From Clostridia bacterium (GTDB taxonomy: Bacteria; Bacillota_A; Clostridia; Oscillospirales; Acutalibacteraceae): a stretch of DNA of 12,747 nt. Position 1 is the first letter of the stretch, and every line of letters starts with the position of its first letter. The stretch covers positions 1 through 12,747 of the forward strand of contig JAILQN010000291.1 in assembly GCA_024699005.1 (NCBI GenBank). The letters are read 5' to 3'. This document shows positions 1 to 5,372 of this stretch, piece after piece. Both the position numbers and the translations under genes were made by a program. The notes beneath the pieces were generated by a model. It was given only the letters and a program-made list of their open reading frames with translations, had not been told where the DNA came from and did no database searches.

Positions 1-424
1 CGGCAGAATATGGGCTCAGGCACGCGGGATCGCCCGTTCGCTTGAGCGGACGGATATCGATTTTCAGGGCGTGGGGACGGATATCGACCCGGAAGCGCTG
101 GAGATCGCGAAGATCAACGCCGAACGGGCCGGAGTCGCGGAACTGGTAAGTTTTTATAAAGCCGACGCGCGCCGGTTCGATAATTCGGCTCCGAACGGCA
201 CCGTCATCACCAATCCCCCCTACGGCGAGAGGCTGCTCGACGTTCAGACCGTGGAAAAGCTCTACCGCGATTTAGGCAAAGTATTCACCCGGAAACACGG
301 CTGGAGCTACTCGGTGATCACCGCCGACGAGGATTTTGAAAAAGCGTTCGGCAGACGCGCCGACAAGCGCCGCAAGCTGTATAACGGGATGATCAAGACA
401 CAATTGTACATGTACTTCAAATAA
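1..424 (+). CDS. RlmL/YpsC-type class I RNA methyltransferase, 3' part
   Basis: The gene enters from the left edge; the readable frame starts at base 2, and the start codon, THUMP domain and SAM-binding glycine motif lie outside the window. Visible are an acidic GTDIDPEAL motif (from base 71), expected to contact SAM, the DAR segment, and the catalytic TNPPYGERL motif (NPPYGE at 212-229), diagnostic of the UPF0020 N2-guanine RNA methyltransferases (RlmL, YpsC). Members modify a guanine of 23S rRNA with SAM as donor; that exact target is inferred from the family. The C-terminus (LYNGMIKTQLYMYFK) ends at TAA 422-424 with no RlmK domain, as in the shorter Gram-positive YpsC form rather than the E. 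coli RlmKL fusion. An internal GTG at 71 is in mid-domain and is not the start. A heptad repeat array begins about five bases after the stop. Confidence 0.88.
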   Translation, partial: GRIWAQARGIARSLERTDIDFQGVGTDIDPEALEIAKINAERAGVAELVSFYKADARRFDNSAPNGTVITNPPYGERLLDVQTVEKLYRDLGKVFTRKHGWSYSVITADEDFEKAFGRRADKRRKLYNGMIKTQLYMYFK

Positions 425-428
425 TATC

Positions 429-460
429 AGAGTGGAGAGTGAAGTGTGGAGAGTGGAGTT
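429..460. repeat. Heptad array A1 (AGTGGAG units), left arm of inverted pair
   Basis: Four 7-bp units (AGTGGAG, AGTGAAG, TGTGGAG, AGTGGAG) start just after the methyltransferase stop codon. The 32-base segment 429-460 is complementary to 522-553 at 28 of 32 positions, so it can form a long imperfect stem with a 61-nt loop. Confidence 0.85.
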
Positions 461-521
461 ATTCGCGGCAATAAGTTTGCTGTTTTGCAACCTTAAGCGC
501 GCATATATAAGACAAAACAAC
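461..521. other. Spacer between arrays A1 and A2; AT-rich, possible promoter
   Basis: This 61-bp spacer must hold any local promoter of the PHP-trxB unit. It contains TTGCAA (485-490) and a TATATAA tract (504-510), but the spacing between them (13-15 bp) is short of the ideal 17, so a promoter is only weakly supported. No ORF or stable internal hairpin was seen. Confidence 0.3.
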
Positions 522-556
522 AACTCCACTCTCAACTCTCCGCTCTCCACTCTCAA
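522..556. repeat. Heptad array A2 (CTCTCAA/CTCTCCA units), right arm
   Basis: Units AACTCCA, CTCTCAA, CTCTCCG, CTCTCCA, CTCTCAA run in exact 7-bp phase and end five bases before the ribosome binding site of the PHP gene. They are inverted relative to array A1. Confidence 0.85.
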
Positions 557-560
557 GAAA

Positions 561-566
561 AGGTGA
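561..566 (+). promoter_or_regulatory. Ribosome binding site deciding the PHP start
   Basis: AGGTGA lies five bases before ATG 572. This site overlaps the GTG at 563 that would give a frame three codons longer, so ATG 572, followed by a typical Lys-Lys signal peptide, is the start chosen. Confidence 0.8.
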
Positions 567-571
567 CTCTG

Positions 572-2071
572 ATGAAAAAATCACTTTCTATCCTCCTTAC
601 AATTGCCCTCCTTGCAGGTATTTTCTCCGTCGCCGGTTTCGCCGCCGACGTCGACTACGCGATAGCAAACCCGTACGAGTCGGTCGACTGGTCGTGGAAA
701 CAATACCGCGCCGACCTGCACTCGCACACCAACGCGTCCGACGGCAACAACACCCTTGCCGAGATGACCGCCGCGCACTACGCCGCCGGATTCGATATCG
801 TTGCGGTGACCGACCACGGAATAAGCGACCGCGGCTGGCTGGAGGGCGAGCATCACGATCTGCCGGCGCTGAAAGTCGCAGTATCGATACGCGGCAGAGG
901 CGGCTCCATAGAGGCACTCAAAACAGAGGGCGAGACTCCGGACGGCGCGTCTTATACCGTAGTCAAAGCCAACGATACCGAATATTACAGCGAGAACGGC
1001 GGGAGAGAGATGATGCGGGTGCCCTTCGGGATCGAGAACAACCCATCCTCACTGAACAACGCCCACGTGTGCAGCTGGTTTGCCGAATACGGCGACGGCA
1101 GGTACGGCGGAACGAGCGACTATATCACCCCGATCAGAAACATACAGACATTGGGCGGACTGTCCGTTATCAACCATCCCGGCGAGTATACCGGCGCAAG
1201 AAACGAGGTATATACCTCGGACGCCTACAACCTTAAAAACATCAAATATCGCTATATCGTGCAGAAATACGCCGGACTGCTGATAAATCACGATACGTGC
1301 CTGGGCATAGACGTCAACTCCAAAGGCGATTACAGGACCCGTTTCGACCGCAAGCTCTGGGACATTCTCCTCAGCAAGGTTGTGCCCGCCGGCAGGAACG
1401 TCTACGCTTTGGGCACGTCCGACGCGCACTCCGCGGACGTGGTTTACACCGGATTCACGATGATCCCGATGAGCGGGCTTGCCCCCGATGCGATGAAGAG
1501 CGCTCTTGCAAACGGCGCGTTTTTCGCGGCGAGCAAGAACCTGGGCAACTACGACGAGCTGCTCGAGTATGAGACACTTCTTACGGCAAACGGCGCAACA
1601 ACAGAAATGACAGCATTCGGCGCAGAGATACACGACATCACCGAAAAGATCGCCGCTGAGCTCAAAGAGAAAGATCAGGGCTCCAAATACACCGCTCCGG
1701 GAGATATCGACGCGCCTTACGTGAACCGCGTAACGGTCGACGACGAAGAGGATACGATCACCCTTGAAACGACAGGCGGTATGGTCGTGCGCTGGATCGC
1801 GGACGGAAAAACCATCGCCACCGGCGGGAGCATTGATCTTGACGACTATTCCGATGAGATCGGCTCTTACGTCAGGGCGGAGATCTTCGGCAAAGGCGGA
1901 ATCACCTATACGCAGGCGTTCACACTTGAATATGACGGAGCTCCCGAGCCCGAAGGAAACGGCAGATACGTCGATATCTGGTTCCTGGCGAGCATCATCC
2001 CCGATTCGCTGGTCAGACTTATCGCCGCAAATCCCATCTGGAAACTGATCTGGAAACTGATGCAGAAATGA
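572..2071 (+). CDS. Exported PHP-domain metallohydrolase (CehA/McbA-like)
   Basis: A 499-residue protein. Residues 1-24 form a signal peptide (Lys-Lys, hydrophobic core, likely cleavage near GFA-A), so the enzyme should act outside the membrane. The PHP metal site is complete: H50-x-H52 in DLHSHTNASDG, D57, T80-D81-H82, N201-H202-P203 and G281-TSDAH286. PHP proteins of this group hydrolyse phosphoesters or related bonds with bound divalent metals; the substrate cannot be read from sequence. Residues about 380-464 look like an Ig-like beta domain with the RWIADGK segment common at the C-terminus of CehA-type proteins. The last 35 residues are hydrophobic/amphipathic, rich in Trp and Ile, and end in a duplicated IWKL; they may touch the membrane. 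No lipobox cysteine or LPxTG motif. TGA 2069-2071 is followed after 1 nt by the next gene, implying cotranscription. Confidence 0.85.
   Translation: MKKSLSILLTIALLAGIFSVAGFAADVDYAIANPYESVDWSWKQYRADLHSHTNASDGNNTLAEMTAAHYAAGFDIVAVTDHGISDRGWLEGEHHDLPALKVAVSIRGRGGSIEALKTEGETPDGASYTVVKANDTEYYSENGGREMMRVPFGIENNPSSLNNAHVCSWFAEYGDGRYGGTSDYITPIRNIQTLGGLSVINHPGEYTGARNEVYTSDAYNLKNIKYRYIVQKYAGLLINHDTCLGIDVNSKGDYRTRFDRKLWDILLSKVVPAGRNVYALGTSDAHSADVVYTGFTMIPMSGLAPDAMKSALANGAFFAASKNLGNYDELLEYETLLTANGATTEMTAFGAEIHDITEKIAAELKEKDQGSKYTAPGDIDAPYVNRVTVDDEEDTITLETTGGMVVRWIADGKTIATGGSIDLDDYSDEIGSYVRAEIFGKGGITYTQAFTLEYDGAPEPEGNGRYVDIWFLASIIPDSLVRLIAANPIWKLIWKLMQK
2036..2059 (+). repeat. 12-bp in-frame tandem duplication in the PHP gene tail
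   Basis: ATCTGGAAACTG occurs twice back to back (2036-2047 and 2048-2059), encoding IWKL-IWKL four residues before the end of the PHP protein. Confidence 0.9.
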
Positions 2072-2072
2072 T

Positions 2073-2975
2073 ATGAAATATGACATAATAACAGCCGGCG
2101 CGGGCATCGCGGGTCTTACAGCCGCGATCTACGCCAGGCGGGCAGGCAAGAGCGTCCTGTGCCTGGAAAAAAACAATATCGGCGGGCAGATAAACGACTC
2201 CCCTCTCGTGGAGAATTTCCCCGCCGTACCGAACGTATCCGGCTTCGATCTGGCGGCGAAGCTCGCGGAACAGGCGGAAAGTCTCGGCGCGGAATTTGAG
2301 TCCTGCGAGGTGCTGTCCGCCGAAAAAACGCCTGACGGTTTCAGACTGGATACCGACTGCGGAGAATATGAGTGCGCCCGTCTGATAATTGCCACCGGAG
2401 TGCATCATCGCGGGCTGGGTCTCGCAAATGAAGAGGACCTCGTCGGCGCGGGACTGTCTTTCTGCGCGGTGTGCGACGGCGCGTTCTACAAAGGTCAGGA
2501 CGTTGCAATCGTCGGCGGCGGCGATACCGCTCTGGGCGACGCGGTCTATCTCTCTGACGTGTGCGAAACCGTATATCTTATCCACAGACGCGATGAGTTC
2601 CGCGCGGCGAAGGCGATCATCGACAGAGCAAAGAGCCGCGGCAACATAAAAATGCTGCTCTCATACACTCCCGAGGAGTATCTGACGGAAAACGGAGAGA
2701 TCGCGGGACTGCGCCTCAGGAACCTCAGAACCGGCGAAACCGAGGATCTTTCGGTCCCCGGAGTGTTCCTTGCGGTAGGCTTCAGCCCGGACAATTCCGC
2801 GTTTGCCGGCCTTGTAGATCTGGATGAGCGCGGCTTCATCATCGCCGGCGAAGACACGAAAACCTCCTGCCCCGGCGTATACGCCGCCGGCGACTGCAGA
2901 ACGAAATCCGTACGGCAGTTGACCACCGCCGCCGCGGACGGCACCGTCGCCGCCCTTGCTGCGGTGAATGAGTAA
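2073..2975 (+). CDS. trxB: NADPH-dependent thioredoxin reductase
   Basis: A 300-residue flavoprotein of normal length for low-molecular-weight thioredoxin reductase, which passes electrons from NADPH through FAD and a redox disulfide to thioredoxin in the cytoplasm. Seen in order: N-terminal FAD-binding GAGIAGLTAA (near residues 9-18; Ile where most members have Pro), the ATGVHHRGL segment, active-site C131-A-V-C134-D, NADPH-binding GGGDTALGDA (about 148-157), the 2'-phosphate-reading H171-RRDEFRA motif, and the FAD-contacting GVYAAGDC near the C-terminus. The HRRxxFRA motif supports NADPH rather than ferredoxin as donor. ATG 2073 is 1 nt after the PHP stop and has no clear SD, so translational coupling is likely. 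The partner thioredoxin is not in the window. Confidence 0.95.
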   Translation: MKYDIITAGAGIAGLTAAIYARRAGKSVLCLEKNNIGGQINDSPLVENFPAVPNVSGFDLAAKLAEQAESLGAEFESCEVLSAEKTPDGFRLDTDCGEYECARLIIATGVHHRGLGLANEEDLVGAGLSFCAVCDGAFYKGQDVAIVGGGDTALGDAVYLSDVCETVYLIHRRDEFRAAKAIIDRAKSRGNIKMLLSYTPEEYLTENGEIAGLRLRNLRTGETEDLSVPGVFLAVGFSPDNSAFAGLVDLDERGFIIAGEDTKTSCPGVYAAGDCRTKSVRQLTTAAADGTVAALAAVNE

Positions 2976-2985
2976 GCAAAAGACA

Positions 2986-3023
2986 GATCGTCCGTTACCG
3001 ACAATCGCCGGTAACGGACGGTT
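2986..3023. terminator. Bidirectional hairpin terminator
   Basis: A perfect 12-bp stem, CGTCCGTTACCG (2989-3000) with CGGTAACGGACG (3009-3020), encloses an 8-base loop and can be extended three pairs with wobbles. It lies in the 65-bp gap between the convergent trxB and DUF2207 genes. The U-rich tails are weak (GTTATTAT on +; ATCTGTCTTTT on -), so efficiency may be modest. Confidence 0.75.
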
Positions 3024-3040
3024 ATTATCTGACGAGACGT

Positions 3041-4567
3041 TTACTTCGACTTTATAAGCACATCTGAGATGCAGCCCAGCGCATTGGAAAGAGCGGAAAC
3101 GCTGTCATCCCCCGAAGCGGCGAAAAACTTCGACATACCGGCAGCGTTATACATCACGGAGAAAACCTCGGCAGATCTGACGCTCGTACCGCCCAGAACA
3201 GCGTTCACCGCGTCGGAATAGGATTTGAGTTTGCTCCCCCGCTCGGCGAAGATCCTCGCCTTATTCGAATCCACAAAGACTGCGGCATTGTTGGCGTCCT
3301 TCAGGAATCCTTTCGGCATATCCGGCGTCAGCTTATAGAACGCAGTCATATAATTGACCATGTAATCGTAATTAAGGTTGCACTCACTCTTTACTGCATC
3401 GAGAAAAACGGAATTGATAACAGACTCGGATGTTGATTTATCGGTGAAATGCCGGAGAAAACCAAGGACCGACTTCTGATATTCCGGAGCCCCATCCGGT
3501 ATGAAATCGATTTTAAGTGCGCCTTTTCCGGCTGTGATATATCCGGCATCGATACATTCAAGTATCGCAAGACCGAACAGGTACGGCAGTTTGCGCGTCA
3601 TTTTTTTCGGGGTACGGCGCGGGTAAGGCGTCATGTACCTGTAAGCCTCTACCGGCGTCAGAGACGCGGGTATATTAACGGGATCGTCCGTTTTTACGTC
3701 CAGATCACGTTTTGTGCGCTTATATACAGCGGATATCTTTCGCTTATACATGAAAAGGATAAGATAAATCACTCCAAAAACGAAGATGACCGCGCAGACC
3801 GGGGGCAGGACATATTTCCGGAGTATACTCCCGATCCTCTTGATACTGTCGGCAGAAGCGGAGTAACGCGGAAGCGCATCCCCGTCAAAATCGGATATCG
3901 GAGCATACAGGGCGACTGCCAGTTTCCCGGATAACATCTCTTGCCCGGACGAATCGGCAGATGAAAAGATCACATTACCCGTCTTCACATCACGCAGATG
4001 GTTCCGGGCGTCGTCGGGGATCACAATATCTTCCGCAGCCACGTCGGAGGGCAGATCGATCGAAACCGTTACATTGTTGACCGTGCCCATGGACTCGCCG
4101 ATAAACGCGAATCCGAACATCGCCTTTTCCGCGCCGTCGGCTTTGCCTTTCTTGACCGCGCCGTTGATCTTATAACTGACCGTATACTCGACAGACTTAC
4201 TTTCGGCGGGATTGTCTATCACCACGGCATAATACGGCGAGCCCTCTTCGTAAACGACGCTGAAGGTGCCGGCGCCGCTGCTGTTTTCCGCTGCCGGCAC
4301 ACCGTCTACAGACACAGAGAAATCCGTCAGATCGGTATATTTCTCAAGAGCGTTGAGCTCCTCTGCATCGATCCTGCGTTCAAAACCGGGCTCAACGGAA
4401 AAATAAGTCACGTTCCACACCTCGGTTACGTTTACCGAGCCGTCCGAATTGAGCTTCGCGGAAATGTCGGCAGAATCGACCGAATGCGCCGCCGCGAATG
4501 AACTGACGTTAAAAACGGCGAGCAAAACGGTAAATGCCAATAAGGCGATCAGGACTTTTGATTTCAT
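3041..4567 (-). CDS. DUF2207-type exported membrane protein
   Basis: A 508-residue protein with signal peptide 1-26 (MKSK start, cleavage near SFA-AA), an extracytoplasmic beta-rich region opening with SADISAKLNSDGSVNVTEVW, the start typical of DUF2207 predicted membrane proteins, one transmembrane segment at about 252-274, and a cytoplasmic C-terminal part beginning with the basic KRKISAVYKRTKR (positive-inside). LTPVEAYRYM (303-312) and the following Leu-rich helices resemble the winged-helix-like segment seen after the membrane span in DUF2207 proteins. The second C-terminal membrane span of many members is absent. Biochemical function of this family is unknown. Start ATG 4567 has GAGGTGA four bases upstream. 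The zinc-ribbon gene lies 49 nt upstream on the same strand, probably in one transcript. Confidence 0.75.
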   Translation of the reverse strand: MKSKVLIALLAFTVLLAVFNVSSFAAAHSVDSADISAKLNSDGSVNVTEVWNVTYFSVEPGFERRIDAEELNALEKYTDLTDFSVSVDGVPAAENSSGAGTFSVVYEEGSPYYAVVIDNPAESKSVEYTVSYKINGAVKKGKADGAEKAMFGFAFIGESMGTVNNVTVSIDLPSDVAAEDIVIPDDARNHLRDVKTGNVIFSSADSSGQEMLSGKLAVALYAPISDFDGDALPRYSASADSIKRIGSILRKYVLPPVCAVIFVFGVIYLILFMYKRKISAVYKRTKRDLDVKTDDPVNIPASLTPVEAYRYMTPYPRRTPKKMTRKLPYLFGLAILECIDAGYITAGKGALKIDFIPDGAPEYQKSVLGFLRHFTDKSTSESVINSVFLDAVKSECNLNYDYMVNYMTAFYKLTPDMPKGFLKDANNAAVFVDSNKARIFAERGSKLKSYSDAVNAVLGGTSVRSAEVFSVMYNAAGMSKFFAASGDDSVSALSNALGCISDVLIKSK

Positions 4568-4571
4568 ATTT

Positions 4572-4578
4572 TCACCTC
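4572..4578 (-). promoter_or_regulatory. Ribosome binding site of the DUF2207 gene
   Basis: GAGGTGA on the minus strand, four bases before the ATG at 4567, is a near-perfect anti-SD match and fixes the start. Confidence 0.85.
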
Positions 4579-4616
4579 ATCTGAGTTTTGTGTGTTGAGA
4601 TAACGCGGCGGCATTC

Positions 4617-5144
4617 TTACGGTTCTGCGGAATCTCCGCTCTCCTCGCTTTGCTCTCCGCTCTCATTTTCTTCAAGATACGGACAACCTTCCTCCGCATT
4701 CTGATACATAAATACCAGCTCGGAGTAATTTATGCTTTTAAGTCTTTCCAGGGAATCCTCGACTGCTTTTTTATACATCGCGGTGTTCTTATACTTTTTG
4801 CCGTGTATGCGCCTTACAGCCTCGCATATCACAAATATCCCCAAGGCGCCTGCGACGGCAATCATGGCGATCTTATTGTTGTGCGCCATGTAAACGTATA
4901 CGGCAAGCAGCACGTAGATCAGGACAACAAGTATCCTGATGACCCGGTACAGCATACCGAACGTGATCTCGTAATAATGCCCGTAAGAAAGAAGCGCGGG
5001 TTCCAGTTTATTCTGTCTGTATGACTTTTTTCCGCATTTGGGGCAGGTAAAGACGCAGCTGCCCGGAGTTTTTCGCTTCCTCGCGGTCCTGTCGTAGCTC
5101 TGCGCAGTGCAGAACGGACATCTGACTATCTGGTAATCTTTCAT
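4617..5144 (-). CDS. Zinc-ribbon, two-transmembrane protein of unknown function
   Basis: Not a family I recognise by name. The chosen start, MKDYQIVRCPFC, gives 175 residues. An N-terminal zinc ribbon is formed by C9-P-F-C12 and C34-P-K-C37 (the second followed by GKK), with an extra Cys at 30. Two hydrophobic segments follow (about 68-87 and 91-107), then a basic stretch RRIHGKKYK and a charged, acidic tail rich in Glu and Ser. This suggests a small inner-membrane protein with both ends in the cytoplasm. The frame is open for 52 more codons upstream, but that part is made only of array B1 heptads translated as repeats of ELGTWNS plus spacer, so it is an artefact. The only SD-like sequence before the ATG is the GGAA of the last array heptad. 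It lies 49 nt upstream of the DUF2207 gene and may function with it. Confidence 0.7.
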   Translation of the reverse strand: MKDYQIVRCPFCTAQSYDRTARKRKTPGSCVFTCPKCGKKSYRQNKLEPALLSYGHYYEITFGMLYRVIRILVVLIYVLLAVYVYMAHNNKIAMIAVAGALGIFVICEAVRRIHGKKYKNTAMYKKAVEDSLERLKSINYSELVFMYQNAEEGCPYLEENESGEQSEESGDSAEP

Positions 5145-5148
5145 ATCA

Positions 5149-5267
5149 GTTCCAAGTTCCGAGTTCCAAGTTCCGAGTTCCGAGTTCCAAGTTCCGAGTT
5201 CCGAGTTCCAAATTCCGAGTTCCAAGTTCCGAGTTCCAAGTTCTTGTCCCAAGTTCCAAGTTCTCAA
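5149..5267. repeat. Heptad array B1 (GTTCCAA/GTTCCGA), about 17 units
   Basis: Thirteen units in perfect 7-bp phase run from 5149 to 5239, the sixth base varying only A/G (one unit begins with A). Four imperfect units follow (GTTCTT, GTCCCAA, GTTCCAA, GTTCTCAA). The array starts four bases from the start codon of the zinc-ribbon gene. It is inverted relative to array B2 at 5345-5372. Confidence 0.95.
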
Positions 5268-5344
5268 CAAACAGAATATACCGTTCACCGGAAAAGTCAC
5301 AGCCGTAAGCCATTTTGAACGGCAGGAGATTTATTGTCGAAAAA
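5268..5344. other. Spacer between arrays B1 and B2
   Basis: A 77-bp non-coding spacer containing an inverted repeat CCGTTCA (5281-5287) / TGAACGG (5316-5322) around a 28-nt loop. There is no following U-tract on either strand, so it is not a convincing terminator. No clear promoter was found. Confidence 0.4.
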
Positions 5345-5372
5345 CTTGAAACTTGGAACTTAAGACTTTGAA
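5345..5372. repeat. Heptad array B2 (CTTGGAA type) overlapping the GH78 stop
   Basis: Four units, CTTGAAA, CTTGGAA, CTTAAGA, CTTTGAA, inverted relative to B1. The GH78 stop codon (minus strand, 5362-5360) lies inside the third unit, so the last residues of that enzyme are encoded by repeat sequence. Confidence 0.8.

Noticed and set aside
272..556. Minus-strand open frame across the end of the methyltransferase and arrays A1/A2
   Set aside because: Its N-terminal RVESGEL-type repeats are translated heptads and the remainder is antisense to the methyltransferase.
429..556. Transposon or MITE with terminal inverted repeats
   Set aside because: The arms are tandem heptads, not a fixed terminal sequence; no target-site duplication was seen, no transposase is present, and the heptamer differs between loci. 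A MITE origin is not fully excluded.
1049..2107. Minus-strand open frame opposite the PHP gene
   Set aside because: The PHP reading frame has a signal peptide, ribosome binding site and complete metal motifs; the antisense frame has none.
5149..5267. CRISPR array
   Set aside because: The repeat is 7 bp with no unique spacers, and no cas genes are nearby.
5281..5322. Riboswitch or terminator in the B spacer
   Set aside because: Only one 7-bp inverted repeat with a 28-nt loop is visible; no known riboswitch core and no U-tract.
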